A stretch of 64,000 nt of DNA from Flavobacteriaceae bacterium YJPT1-3 (GCA_029866965.1 CP123444.1:3071001-3135000), one strand, 5' to 3'. Positions 36,188 through 44,910 are shown, counted from the first letter of the stretch. Program-made: numbers and translations. The notes: a model not told the origin generated them from the sequence alone.

Positions 36188-36576
36188 AGCTTTTCAAGAA
36201 TGTACTCCGGGCAACGCATGGGTCGGTTGCGCTGGGTATCCATAAAGACAAGTTCTGTAGAAGCCGTACAGAGTAACTCTTCCTGCTGATTGAAAATCTG
36301 GTAGTCAAAATGAATGCGCACCGTAGGAATTTTCGACAGGGTGGTGACCACCTTTAACCGATCGTCGAAATAGGCCGGCTTCTTGTAAGAAAGTGTCAAC
36401 TCATGAACAGGTAGTTTTACCCCATTTTCTTCCATCCACTTGTAAGAAATCCCCAGATCATCGAGCCATTCTAATCGTGCTATTTCCAGATATAACGGGT
36501 AATTCGCGTGATGGACTACACCCATTTGATCGGTTTCTGCGTAACGAACTTTAACAAAAGTATGAAAGGCTCTCAT
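36160..36576 (-). CDS. Hot-dog acyl-CoA thioesterase, YbgC/FadM type
   Basis: A 138-residue single hot-dog domain enzyme. VRYAETDQMGVVHHANYPLYLEIARLEWLDDLG is the hallmark, with the catalytic Asp in ETDQMG. The rest (LSYKKPAYFDDRLKVVTTL, IHFDYQIFNQ) fits the 4-hydroxybenzoyl-CoA thioesterase group. It hydrolyses acyl-CoA esters; the natural substrate is unknown. Its last 28 bases overlap the end of the convergent yigZ-like gene. Confidence 0.9.
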   Translation of the reverse strand: MRAFHTFVKVRYAETDQMGVVHHANYPLYLEIARLEWLDDLGISYKWMEENGVKLPVHELTLSYKKPAYFDDRLKVVTTLSKIPTVRIHFDYQIFNQQEELLCTASTELVFMDTQRNRPMRCPEYILEKLQDSFTFTP

Positions 36577-36680
36577 GAGATATTAACAAATTAAATTTGT
36601 ACTTTCCTTGAGTCGACATTATGAGAAAAACATTCTAGAAAACCAATAGGAATTGCTTTTTTTATTAAAAAAAATGTTCA

Positions 36681-36744
36681 CATATTTGCGACGTATTCAG
36701 AGGTGCACTAGAGCCCTTTAGTGACCCCTTAATCAAGCCTCTGA
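36681..36744 (+). promoter_or_regulatory. dnaA promoter -7 box and structured leader
   Basis: CATATTTG at 36681-36688 is one base off TAnnTTTG. Directly downstream TCAGAGG (36697-36703) pairs with CCTCTGA (36738-36744), enclosing a second stem CACTA (36706-36710) with TAGTG (36719-36723). The stem lies 33 bases before the dnaA start. The pairing is seen in the sequence; a regulatory role is inferred. No match to TTATCCACA is seen in the 201-base gap. Confidence 0.45.
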
Positions 36745-36777
36745 TCTTAGACTAAAAAACGAAATTTAAAACCACCA

Positions 36778-38208
36778 ATGAGTATAACTGCGCAATCAGT
36801 TTGGGATAATTGTCTGTCGTTTATAAAAGACAATATAACCCCTCAGGCATACAAAACGTGGTTTGAACCCATTCGAGCAGTAAAGCTTACCGAAAATGCC
36901 TTAAGCATTCAGGTTCCCTCCAAATTTTTCTACGAGTGGCTGGAAGAACATTATGTAAATCTTCTTAAAGTCTCGTTGACCAAAGAATTGGGTGAAGGGG
37001 CTAAACTGGTTTACGTGATCCGGATGGAGAATACCTACGGGAACAAAAAGCCATTTACAGAGAAAATTCCAAGTTCGAATCGGGTCTCCAGCGTCAAATC
37101 ACAGGATGTTGATGCTCCTTTAAAAAACAAAAGCCCCGAACTAAAAAATCCTTTTGTAATTCCGGGAATCCGCAATCTGCAAATCGAATCTCAGCTCAAT
37201 CCCAACTACAATTTTGAAAATTTTCTGGAAGGTGATTCTAACCGTCTCGCTCGTTCTGCCGGACTGGCGGTAGCGAATAAACCGGGAGGAACCTCCTTCA
37301 ATCCCCTGCTTATTTTTGGAGGGGTAGGTCTGGGAAAAACCCATCTTGCGCACGCCATTGGTGTGCAGATTAAAGACAAGTACCCTGAAAAGACCGTACT
37401 GTATATCTCTGCAGAAAAGTTCACGCAGCAATACATCGAATCGGTAAAAAAGAATAATCGCAACGATTTTATTCATTTTTATCAGATCATCGATGTCCTG
37501 ATCGTTGATGACATCCAATTGCTTTCCGGAAAAGCCGGTACTCAGGATGTCTTCTTCCATATTTTCAATCACTTGCACCAAAACGGGAAGCAAGTGGTCC
37601 TGACCAGCGATAAAGCGCCGGTCGATATGCAGGATATTGAGCAGCGATTGCTTTCTCGTTTCAAATGGGGACTCTCTGCCGAGTTGCAGCATCCCGGTTT
37701 TGAAACACGCGTATCCATCATCAAAAATAAATTGTATCGCGATGGGGTGGAAATGCCGGAAGACATCATCGAGTTTTTGGCCAACAACATCAAAACCAAT
37801 ATCCGGGAACTCGAAGGAGCTATTATCTCGTTAATTGCTCATTCCTCTTTCAATCGCAAAGAGATCACTCTAGAGCTGGCCAAGAAGATCGTTGACAATT
37901 ATGTCAAACACACCAAGCGGGAAGTATCCATTGACTACATTCAAAAAGTCGTAAGTGATTATTTCCAGATGGATGTAGACACCTTACAGTCCAAGACCCG
38001 AAAACGCCACATTGTTCAGGCGCGCCAACTGGCTATGTTTTTTGCTAAGAAACTGACTAAAGCTTCCCTGGCGAGTATCGGTTCGCAAATTGGACAACGC
38101 GATCACGCCACGGTATTGCACGCCTGTAAAACCGTCAATAATCTAGCGTCTACAGACAAGCAATTCCGCAAGTACGTGGAAGACCTCAACAAAAAACTAA
38201 CACTCTAA
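36778..38208 (+). CDS. dnaA: Chromosomal replication initiator protein DnaA
   Basis: DnaA binds DnaA boxes and melts the replication origin. The 476 residues have the N-terminal interaction domain (VWDNCLSFIKDNITPQAYKTWFEPI), a variable linker, the AAA+ domain with Walker A GGVGLGKTHLAHAIG, Walker B VLIVDDIQLL and sensor regions (LLSRFKWGL), and the C-terminal helix-turn-helix with the signature GQRDHATVLHACKTV. The ATG at 36778 is preceded by a 200-base gap holding the promoter. The usual partner dnaN does not follow; a phosphatase gene does. Confidence 0.98.
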   Translation: MSITAQSVWDNCLSFIKDNITPQAYKTWFEPIRAVKLTENALSIQVPSKFFYEWLEEHYVNLLKVSLTKELGEGAKLVYVIRMENTYGNKKPFTEKIPSSNRVSSVKSQDVDAPLKNKSPELKNPFVIPGIRNLQIESQLNPNYNFENFLEGDSNRLARSAGLAVANKPGGTSFNPLLIFGGVGLGKTHLAHAIGVQIKDKYPEKTVLYISAEKFTQQYIESVKKNNRNDFIHFYQIIDVLIVDDIQLLSGKAGTQDVFFHIFNHLHQNGKQVVLTSDKAPVDMQDIEQRLLSRFKWGLSAELQHPGFETRVSIIKNKLYRDGVEMPEDIIEFLANNIKTNIRELEGAIISLIAHSSFNRKEITLELAKKIVDNYVKHTKREVSIDYIQKVVSDYFQMDVDTLQSKTRKRHIVQARQLAMFFAKKLTKASLASIGSQIGQRDHATVLHACKTVNNLASTDKQFRKYVEDLNKKLTL

Positions 38209-38233
38209 GTTGGTTTAGACCTGCAATCCTATC

Positions 38234-38689
38234 ATGTCTAAAACGAAGATTCTAATGGTTTGCCTGGGAAATATCTGCCGATCTCCCCTGGCTCATGGCC
38301 TCCTGGAATCGAAACTGGATGCTGATCAATATTTTGTCGATTCTGCCGGCACAGGCAATTGGCACGTGGGCAGTCCACCGGATCCTCGCAGCGTCGCCAT
38401 AGCTCGAAGACACGGCCTAGACATCAGTAGACAGCGCGGCCAACACTTTGAAGCGCATCATTTTGAACAATTCGACCATATTTTCGTCATGGATAGTTCG
38501 AATCGCGAGCATGTGCTTACCCTGGCGCCTCAACCCGAGCAGCGATCTAAAGTACAATTGATCATGGAAGAAATTTTTCCGGGGGAACGCATGGATGTCC
38601 CAGACCCGTACTACGGAGGAGATGACGGCTTTGAACGCGTCTTTCAAATGCTCGATCGGGCCACTGACGAGATCGCTGCACGCATTTAA
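38234..38689 (+). CDS. Low-molecular-weight protein tyrosine phosphatase
   Basis: A 151-residue cysteine phosphatase. The P-loop is VCLGNICRSP with Cys10 as nucleophile and Arg16; the general acid is the Asp of VPDPYYGG near residue 120. Both match the active family. Substrates may be tyrosine kinases or other phosphoproteins of exopolysaccharide control, as in other bacteria, but no such kinase is nearby. It follows dnaA after 25 bases and could be cotranscribed. Confidence 0.93.
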   Translation: MSKTKILMVCLGNICRSPLAHGLLESKLDADQYFVDSAGTGNWHVGSPPDPRSVAIARRHGLDISRQRGQHFEAHHFEQFDHIFVMDSSNREHVLTLAPQPEQRSKVQLIMEEIFPGERMDVPDPYYGGDDGFERVFQMLDRATDEIAARI

Positions 38690-38754
38690 AGGGCTCGTCT
38701 TCAGCTTGTGAACGGACTTATTTCGTAACTTTCAAAAGCCTAAATCGTTGACTT

Positions 38755-40140
38755 ATGAAAATGCTCCGTACTCTATGCGCATGCCTATGCATTCCCTTCA
38801 CTTTAATGGCCCAAGATCTGGATATTGAATTGGTGGCCGACGGTTTCAATTCGCCCGTCGCCATTGAAAATGCAGGCGATCAACGCCTCTTTGTGGTTCA
38901 GCAAGGAGGGCTTATTCGAATTTTGAACCCGGATGGCTCCATCAATCCTGATCCATTTCTGAATATCAGTGATTTGGTAAGCGGCGGTGGAGAACGTGGC
39001 CTGCTTGGCCTGGCCTTCCACCCGAACTACGCTGCTAACGGGTTTTTTTATGTCTACTACACCGATCTGGCTGGAGATACGCAAATTTCCCGCTTTCGCG
39101 AAAGCACAACTAATGAAAATCTCGCCGACCCGGATAGTGAATTCCCTATCTTAAGCTTCACTCAACCCTACGCCAACCACAACGCCGGTTGTCTGGCGTT
39201 TGGACCCGACGGCTACTTATACATCGCTTCCGGAGATGGAGGAAGTGGTGGCGATCCACAGAATTACGCTCAGCGACTGAATACCCTTCTGGGCAAATTA
39301 TTGCGCATTGATGTAGATAATGGTTCGCCCTACGCCATCCCCAGCGATAATCCCTTTGTAGGCACTTCAGGCGCTATGCCGGAGATCTGGGCTTACGGAC
39401 TGCGCAATCCCTGGAAGTTCTCCTTTGACAATGCGGATAACGCGTTATGGATAGCCGATGTGGGCCAGAGTGAGATCGAAGAGATCAACAAAGTAAATAG
39501 TGCTACTGGCGGACAGAATTATGGCTGGCGCTGTTATGAAGGCGACGAAGCCTTTAATAATGGGATGGAATGTCCTGAAGAAAGCACCTTGACCTTTCCG
39601 GAGGCTCAATACACCCATAACAGCAGCGGAAATTTTAAATGCTCCATCACCGGAGGCTATGTGTATCGCGGGAGCGAACAGATCAATCTGGTAGGACGCT
39701 ATATTTTCGCCGACTATTGCAGTGATGAGCTGGGTATTCTAAATTCGGATGGGAGCCTGACTTATTTTGGACCCTTTGTCAACAATAGTTTTAGCACCTT
39801 TGGGATGGATGTCGATCAGGAATTATACGTGGCCGGAGTCAGTAGCGGTGCGATTTATAAGGTCATCGACAAGGAAAGCCTAAGCGTAGAGGAGGAAGAA
39901 GCGCTTTCCATAGCGATCACTCCCAATCCAACCCAAGAAATTATAACCATCCAGGGGCTTTCTCCGCTCTCCAATAATTCAGAAAGAACCATAGAACTAT
40001 ACAGTCTTAATGGCAAGCGGTTGTCGGTTTACGAGGCGGAAGGAAACTCCCTGGCCATCGATATTGGACACCTGGCTCCCGGACTCTACCTACTCAAGCT
40101 CAGCGATCAAAAAGGCGCCTATAAAATTGTAAAACGATAA
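38755..40140 (+). CDS. PQQ-type sugar dehydrogenase, T9SS-sorted
   Basis: A 461-residue secreted beta-propeller of the glucose/sorbosone dehydrogenase family. A signal peptide ends at LMAQ (about residue 20). Family motifs include LFVVQQGGLIRIL, RGLLGLAFHPNYAANGFFYVYYT, NHNAGCLAFGPDGYLYIASGDGG, YALRNPWKFSFD-like YGLRNPWKFSF, and IADVGQSEIEEIN. The last 75 residues are a type A T9SS sorting domain (IAITPNPTQEIITIQG to LAPGLYLLKLSDQKG). It is thus likely exported by T9SS to the cell surface. PQQ dependence and substrate cannot be proved from sequence. It contains one perfect palindrome copy. Confidence 0.9.
   Translation: MKMLRTLCACLCIPFTLMAQDLDIELVADGFNSPVAIENAGDQRLFVVQQGGLIRILNPDGSINPDPFLNISDLVSGGGERGLLGLAFHPNYAANGFFYVYYTDLAGDTQISRFRESTTNENLADPDSEFPILSFTQPYANHNAGCLAFGPDGYLYIASGDGGSGGDPQNYAQRLNTLLGKLLRIDVDNGSPYAIPSDNPFVGTSGAMPEIWAYGLRNPWKFSFDNADNALWIADVGQSEIEEINKVNSATGGQNYGWRCYEGDEAFNNGMECPEESTLTFPEAQYTHNSSGNFKCSITGGYVYRGSEQINLVGRYIFADYCSDELGILNSDGSLTYFGPFVNNSFSTFGMDVDQELYVAGVSSGAIYKVIDKESLSVEEEEALSIAITPNPTQEIITIQGLSPLSNNSERTIELYSLNGKRLSVYEAEGNSLAIDIGHLAPGLYLLKLSDQKGAYKIVKR
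39092..39105. repeat. Iterated palindrome GCTTTCGCGAAAGC, copy 11
   Basis: Perfect copy in the sugar dehydrogenase gene, read as Arg-Phe-Arg-Glu-Ser. Confidence 0.9.
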
Positions 40141-40200
40141 GTGCATTCTTGATCTGCTCAGTCACACTGAACTATCTTCGTGGAACGAGAACCCTCTGCT

Positions 40201-40920
40201 ATGCATTCCAATCCTTCCGGTAAACTCTATTTAATTCCAAATACGCTAGGCGATACAGATCCACTTCAGGTTCTACCCGGGCAGATCACTACAGTCATAA
40301 AGCGCATCCATCATTACGTGGTAGAACACGAAAAAGTGGCCCGTCGTTTTATTAAAAAGGTCGTGCCCGAAAAGATCCAAAATGATCTCGTCCTCTATCC
40401 TTTAAACAAACACACCCCAATGGAAGAACTGCCTGCCTATTTGCAGGCCTGCCGTGACGGATTGGACATGGGATTGATCTCTGATGCCGGGGCTCCCGGA
40501 GTGGCTGATCCCGGTGCGGCCATTGTACAACTTGCACATGAGCAGCATATTCAAGTAGTGCCCTTGGTAGGGCCGAGTTCCATACTACTCGCCCTGATGG
40601 CCAGTGGTATGAACGGTCAGTCCTTCAGTTTTCACGGCTATTTACCCATTGATCAGAAAGCACGACGCCAAGAGATCAAGCGATTGGAGCATCTATCCAA
40701 AGAACAGGATCAATCACAACTCTTTATCGAAACGCCTTACCGTAACAATAAGCTTTTGGACGAATTGCTAAATAGTCTGCACTCCCACACCCGCCTGTGC
40801 ATAGCCACCGACCTTACACTGGCTTCCGAGTATGTCAAAACACGACCGGTAGCCGACTGGAAAAAAAATAAGGTAGACCTCCATAAGAGACCTACCTTGT
40901 TTATCCTGCATCAGGATTAA
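40201..40920 (+). CDS. RsmI-like SAM-dependent methyltransferase
   Basis: A 239-residue tetrapyrrole-methylase-fold enzyme related to RsmI, which 2'-O-methylates C1402 of 16S rRNA. Motifs are KLYLIPNTLGD, GLISDAGAPGVADPGA, VVPLVGPSSILLALMASGMNGQSFSFHGYLP and FIETPYRNN. It is shorter than RsmI (about 280) and has a different N-terminus, LIPNTLG instead of the usual LYVVATPIG, so it may be the second family member often found in this phylum. The frame opens at a GTG (40180), but the ATG at 40201 fits better. The target is unknown. It converges with the lysozyme-like gene after three bases. Confidence 0.85.
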   Translation: MHSNPSGKLYLIPNTLGDTDPLQVLPGQITTVIKRIHHYVVEHEKVARRFIKKVVPEKIQNDLVLYPLNKHTPMEELPAYLQACRDGLDMGLISDAGAPGVADPGAAIVQLAHEQHIQVVPLVGPSSILLALMASGMNGQSFSFHGYLPIDQKARRQEIKRLEHLSKEQDQSQLFIETPYRNNKLLDELLNSLHSHTRLCIATDLTLASEYVKTRPVADWKKNKVDLHKRPTLFILHQD

Positions 40921-40923
40921 ATG

Positions 40924-41571
40924 TTATGAAATACGCGCTCGCGCTTTCTTGTTTGGCTTGATGAAGGACACATCATAGCCCGAGAATTTCTTGAGGTACG
41001 ATTGGATGCTTGTACCGTAAGCATCTTCAAAACCTTCAACTCCCCCACTTCTGAGGTATTTTTTTACGCTTCCGGGCCCGGCTAAATGGGCCGCCGCGAG
41101 TATGCCGGATTCGGTGATGAGCGTACCGTTGATGTAGGTTCCTGAAAATCGCTTGATGTCGCGTCGCAACACCCATTTGTTTCGAGAAGCATTAGCCAAA
41201 AAGGCTCTCTCTTGTAACAATGGAGTCTGCAGAAACTGATCTGCATCTTTAACCCCCAATAGGTCAAGAGTGCTCTTTCCAAATTGGTATTTCCCCATAT
41301 ACCCGAACTCGTTGATCCGAGAATAATCGCCTTGCGATTCTTTAAAAGCCAAAGCCTCACGGAATCCGATAAAAGTTTTACCGGTGTAGGGAATACTGTA
41401 CAAATAGGTAGGCTCAGCGACCAATTCCTCGGGTAAGGCAGCGGTATAATTTAATGCTAAGCCTGCAGTGCGATACGGCGCTGCATTGAATTTAGGTTTG
41501 GTGATTGAGTGAATCGAGAACAGGACTACCGTGAGGGGTAATACTGCAAAAAAGATCACATTTCTTACCAT
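40924..41571 (-). CDS. Lysozyme-like exported protein, paralogue 1
   Basis: A 215-residue protein with an N-terminal membrane or signal segment (VIFFAVLPLTVVLFSI). The core GFREALAFKESQGDYSRINEFGYMGKYQFGKSTLDLLGV resembles lysozyme-fold lytic transglycosylases: an acidic residue in FKESQGDY, then the GKYQF turn. A second block has ITESGILAAAHLAGPGSVKKYLRSGG. It is about 40 percent similar by eye to the product of the next gene upstream. The likely role is peptidoglycan cleavage in the periplasm, which is inferred. A TATTTTTG box lies 58 bases upstream of the start. Confidence 0.65.
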   Translation of the reverse strand: MVRNVIFFAVLPLTVVLFSIHSITKPKFNAAPYRTAGLALNYTAALPEELVAEPTYLYSIPYTGKTFIGFREALAFKESQGDYSRINEFGYMGKYQFGKSTLDLLGVKDADQFLQTPLLQERAFLANASRNKWVLRRDIKRFSGTYINGTLITESGILAAAHLAGPGSVKKYLRSGGVEGFEDAYGTSIQSYLKKFSGYDVSFIKPNKKARARIS

Positions 41572-41629
41572 AATTTTGAGTTCAAGTCGATCCTAATCTG
41601 TAAGAGTGGATTAACTAAATTTCAGCGCG

Positions 41630-41637
41630 CAAAAATA
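41630..41637 (-). promoter_or_regulatory. -7 box upstream of lysozyme-like paralogue 1
   Basis: Minus-strand TATTTTTG, a perfect TAnnTTTG, giving a leader of about 55 bases. It shows that the two paralogues need not share one message. Confidence 0.45.
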
Positions 41638-41686
41638 CAACTATTTCTACAAATCTGAAAATCAGTATGTTAAACTATTCTAAACA

Positions 41687-41713
41687 AAAAGACCGGAATA
41701 AATCCGGTCTTTT
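41687..41713 (-). terminator. Terminator after lysozyme-like paralogue 2
   Basis: AAAAGACCGG (41687-41696) pairs perfectly with CCGGTCTTTT (41704-41713) around a 7-base loop, with further A residues on the exit side for minus-strand transcription. It sits between the two paralogues. Confidence 0.8.
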
Positions 41714-41724
41714 GGTAATCATAA

Positions 41725-42333
41725 TTATACCCTTGCCAACGCATTAGGAGCAATTGCAGACGTGTCGTAGCCTCCGAACTTCTCTATATAAGCGCTGATT
41801 GGTACACCATTGGCATCTTTAAAGCAATCAGCACCTTTAGAATCGAGAAAATCTTTAACGTTTCCTGCTCCTCCTAAATGCGCGGCTGCCAGCAATCCAG
41901 ATTCGGTAATCGTTACACCCCCTACTTCCATACCATCAAAGGCTTTGATATGGTCTTCGAGGATGAATTTATTCTTTGCCAGAAGCACGTCAAACGCGCG
42001 TTCTTGCAAAGCGGGTTGTTCTAAAAACGACTTGTAGTCGGTAACTCCTACCCACTTCAGGGTAGAATTACCAAACTGATACTTGCCTTTATAACCAAGT
42101 CGATTCACCGCAAAATAATTACCGCTGGACTCACTGAAAGCCAGGGCTTCTTTGAAGCCTAAAAATGACTTGTCCAAATTGAGGCTTGAATAGCTCTGGA
42201 ACAACTCATTACCAGCATTGACTTCTGCCAATGCTGTGGCCGCTTTATTATCGTCGTGATTAGACCAAAGACCCATGCTAATGATTGAGAGCACAGGTAA
42301 TAACAAAGCTAGTTTTACAAAACGTCCAATCAT
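41725..42333 (-). CDS. Lysozyme-like exported protein, paralogue 2
   Basis: A 202-residue protein with a hydrophobic N-terminus (FVKLALLLPVLSIISMGL). The core FLGFKEALAFSESSGNYFAVNRLGYKGKYQFGNSTLKWVGV lines up residue by residue with paralogue 1, including the Glu of FSESSGNY and the GKYQF turn; the second block is ITESGLLAAAHLGGAGNVKDFLDSKG. It is probably a peptidoglycan-acting lysozyme-fold enzyme. The frame is open to 42363, but the ATG at 42333 gives a better signal start. It has its own terminator downstream and a 204-base gap upstream. mltG, another transglycosylase, is the next gene. Confidence 0.65.
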   Translation of the reverse strand: MIGRFVKLALLLPVLSIISMGLWSNHDDNKAATALAEVNAGNELFQSYSSLNLDKSFLGFKEALAFSESSGNYFAVNRLGYKGKYQFGNSTLKWVGVTDYKSFLEQPALQERAFDVLLAKNKFILEDHIKAFDGMEVGGVTITESGLLAAAHLGGAGNVKDFLDSKGADCFKDANGVPISAYIEKFGGYDTSAIAPNALARV

Positions 42334-42537
42334 TCTATTAAGGAATTTAAAGTTTATAATCACCTAGGCCGCACGATGCGGCTTGGTCTCTTGATAAACC
42401 TCATTGTTCAGTGGAGCTTAACACCCCACAGGTTTTGTAACACATTTCAATGAACTACTTGTAATATAACAAGTTAAGTGCGTTAAAGCGATGATTTAAC
42501 ATCCTTTAACCCCTATATACCCAGCTTTAACAGCCTC

Positions 42538-43581
42538 TTAGCGATTGATTCCCTGCTGATTGATCCAACGGACGTAATCCCGTTTATTGGCGTTGTGTTC
42601 GGCAAGGGTACGGGCAAATTTGTGATAGCCGAAATTCTCGACATCGGCGACAAAGAAGTAGAATTGATGGTCTTCGGCATTAAGCACTGCATCAATAGCA
42701 CTGATGTCGGGCATAAATATAGGTCCGGGGGGAAGTCCTGCATTTTTATAGGTATTATAGGGAGAATCCAGCTCCAGATCTTTGTAGAGTACGCGTTTTA
42801 TGATCAGGTTCCAGTCTGCTTGATCCTTTTTAAGTGCATAGATCACGGTGGGGTCGGCGTCAAGTTTCCAACCACTTTTCAGTCGGTTTAAGTACACGCC
42901 GGCCACCCGAGGGCGCTCATCCACTTTGGCTGACTCCTTTTGAACGATGGAGGCCAGGGTATACACTTCCTCTGGACTCAGCTCCAATTGCTCTGCTTTT
43001 TTTAAGCGGGTGTCATTCCAAAATTTCTGATGTTCTTTAACCATCCGGGCCCGAAATTCCTGAGCACTTGTATCCCAAAAAAACTCGTATTGATTTGGGA
43101 TATACAGGCTTAAAGCCGTCTCTTGGTCCAATCCCTGTTCTCTTAAAAAATCTTCCTCGGTCATCAGCTGCACCAGGCTAACACTGTCTGCCTCAATTTG
43201 GGTCGCTACCCGCCCGGCCAGATCTTCGATCCGTTCCTGATTGTTGAAAGAAACCTTTACCGGTACGTTTTTACTTCGAATTGTGTTGATGATGGTGTTG
43301 TTGTCCATGTCCTTGCGGATGATGTAATGACCGCCCTTAACATTATTGACATAACCTTTGCGCTTAGCCACTGCATCAAAATCATCCATATTCTTCAGTA
43401 AGGGCTGAAGCTGTGCACGCACTTCTTCGTAGGAGGCATCAGAAGGAATGTACAGATGAGCTTCCTCATTGTTAAAGGCTGTATTGGGAGCGAAGAGCAT
43501 GCCGTAAATGTTGTAGGCGACCACAGAAGCGATCACCAGTCCGATCAGGACTATGGCAAGTAGTATTTTCTTAATGTACAT
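42538..43581 (-). CDS. mltG: Endolytic peptidoglycan transglycosylase MltG
   Basis: MltG cuts nascent glycan strands in the periplasm and is thought to end their elongation. The 347 residues have one N-terminal membrane helix (ILLAIVLIGLVIASVVAYNIYG), a LysM-like region and the YceG catalytic domain: PEEVYTLASIVQKESAKVDERPRVAGVYLNRLKSGWKLDADPTVIYAL with the catalytic Glu in QKES, and YNTYKNAGLPPGPI. Length is typical. The start overlaps the acetyltransferase gene by 11 bases, and that gene overlaps dapF, so all three are likely one transcript linked to cell-wall building. Confidence 0.94.
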   Translation of the reverse strand: MYIKKILLAIVLIGLVIASVVAYNIYGMLFAPNTAFNNEEAHLYIPSDASYEEVRAQLQPLLKNMDDFDAVAKRKGYVNNVKGGHYIIRKDMDNNTIINTIRSKNVPVKVSFNNQERIEDLAGRVATQIEADSVSLVQLMTEEDFLREQGLDQETALSLYIPNQYEFFWDTSAQEFRARMVKEHQKFWNDTRLKKAEQLELSPEEVYTLASIVQKESAKVDERPRVAGVYLNRLKSGWKLDADPTVIYALKKDQADWNLIIKRVLYKDLELDSPYNTYKNAGLPPGPIFMPDISAIDAVLNAEDHQFYFFVADVENFGYHKFARTLAEHNANKRDYVRWINQQGINR

Positions 43582-44113
43582 GGATATTGATCAATTGATA
43601 AAGCAATTCGTTTTTATAGCTTCCTTGTAAACGTCTCCAGTCCTTTTTTATTCCCACAAGAACAAAACCTACTTTCTCAAAAAGGCGCTGACTGGCCGTA
43701 TTCTCTTCCAAAATATTGGCATACAGTTGATGCAGATCCAATTGCTTAAAAGCGTATGCCTTCAGAATTTCCAGAGTTTCCAGAGCATAGCCATGCCTGC
43801 GATCTTCAGCTTCAATGATCAGGATCCCCACTCCGGCTCTGAAATGACGGGGCGAAAAGTCAAATAGATCAACTAATCCCAACACGCGTTGGGTTTCGCG
43901 TAAGCAAATCACAAATCGCAGTTGCTTTGCTTCGTAGAGGTCCTTATAAGCATTGGCGATATACTCCTGAAGAAGATGCCGGCCGTAGGGAGCTTGCGTT
44001 CCACTCAATTCCCAATATTCTTCCCGGTTCTCGATATCGTAGAGCATATCGATGTCTTCCGGCTCTAAAGCCCTCAGAAATATCGTATCTCCTACTAAGG
44101 TTGGTGCTCCCAT
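43571..44113 (-). CDS. GNAT family acetyltransferase, RimJ/RimL type
   Basis: A 180-residue GNAT enzyme of the Acetyltransf_3 group. FLRALEPEDIDMLYDIENREEYWELSG is the N-terminal part; GVGILIIEAEDRRHGYALETLEILKAYAF has the acetyl-CoA loop region, and LHQLYANILEENTASQRLFEKVGFVLVG is the characteristic end motif. Relatives acetylate ribosomal proteins, spermidine or amino sugars. It lies between dapF and mltG with overlaps of 19 and 11 bases, which suggests cotranscription but not substrate. Confidence 0.88.
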   Translation of the reverse strand: MGAPTLVGDTIFLRALEPEDIDMLYDIENREEYWELSGTQAPYGRHLLQEYIANAYKDLYEAKQLRFVICLRETQRVLGLVDLFDFSPRHFRAGVGILIIEAEDRRHGYALETLEILKAYAFKQLDLHQLYANILEENTASQRLFEKVGFVLVGIKKDWRRLQGSYKNELLYQLINIHVH

Positions 44114-44883
44114 ACGCCTTCAAATACAAATGTTGCCGGTCCTATTAAATGAACCTGCTCATACCCTTTATCTGTTTTTTGGAAGCGAACTTCCAAAGAT
44201 CCCCCCGGCGTATGGAGCCGAACGGAATTACGCACTACCTGCCCGGTATAATGCATCGCCAAAGCCACGGCAGTGACCCCGGTACCACAACTGAGCGTCT
44301 CGTCTTCTACTCCGCGTTCGTAAGTTCGCACTCCAAAAGTATCGGAAGCCTGCTTACTGACAAAATTGACATTGGTACCTACAGCACCGTAACGATCACT
44401 GTAGCGCACCGCTGCCCCCTCCTTGGCAACATCAACCTGTGCCAGGTCTTCAACCATGATAATGTGATGAGGCGAACCGGTATCAAGAAACAGAAAATCA
44501 GCAGTCTCCTGAATTTGGGTTACATCCTGCATCTGCAAGGCCACCCTGCCATCTTCCAGGAGTTCAGCCCGATGTAAGCCATCAACCGCCCGAAAGGTCG
44601 TCTGCTGCTCAATGATTCCTAACGCTTTCGCGAAAGCGACCAGACACCGACCTCCGTTTCCACACATGGTGCTGGGATTCCCGTCGGCATTGTAGTACAC
44701 CATCTTAAAATCGACCTCCTCATCCAGTTCCAACAGAATGAGTCCGTCAGCGCCTATGCCAAATTTACGGTCACAGAGGTGCCGGATCAGTTTGGTATTG
44801 TTTTTGAAAAATACCGATTGTCTGTTGTCAATGATAACAAAGTCATTCCCGGTACCTTGGTATTTAAAAAAGGGCAATGTCAT
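44095..44883 (-). CDS. dapF: Diaminopimelate epimerase
   Basis: DapF converts LL- to meso-diaminopimelate for lysine and peptidoglycan. The 262 residues have FFKYQGTGNDFVIIDN, the first catalytic Cys in TMCGNGGRC, and the second in ETLSCGTGVTAVALA. Length is normal. A perfect -7 box (TAACTTTG) lies 19 bases upstream. The gene overlaps the acetyltransferase gene by 19 bases and leads the dapF-GNAT-mltG set. Confidence 0.96.
   Translation of the reverse strand: MTLPFFKYQGTGNDFVIIDNRQSVFFKNNTKLIRHLCDRKFGIGADGLILLELDEEVDFKMVYYNADGNPSTMCGNGGRCLVAFAKALGIIEQQTTFRAVDGLHRAELLEDGRVALQMQDVTQIQETADFLFLDTGSPHHIIMVEDLAQVDVAKEGAAVRYSDRYGAVGTNVNFVSKQASDTFGVRTYERGVEDETLSCGTGVTAVALAMHYTGQVVRNSVRLHTPGGSLEVRFQKTDKGYEQVHLIGPATFVFEGVWEHQP
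44624..44637. repeat. Iterated palindrome GCTTTCGCGAAAGC, copy 12
   Basis: Perfect copy in dapF just after the first active-site region, read as Ala-Phe-Ala-Lys-Ala. Confidence 0.9.
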
Positions 44884-44902
44884 TTCCTGGTTTTCACAGC
44901 GA

Positions 44903-44910
44903 CAAAGTTA
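44903..44910 (-). promoter_or_regulatory. -7 box of the dapF promoter
   Basis: Minus-strand TAACTTTG, a perfect TAnnTTTG, 19 bases before the dapF ATG. No convincing -33 element. Confidence 0.45.

Noticed and set aside
36577..36777. Origin of replication next to dnaA
   Set aside because: No match to TTATCCACA and no iterons in the gap; in this phylum dnaA is not always at the origin. Cannot be decided without genome skew.
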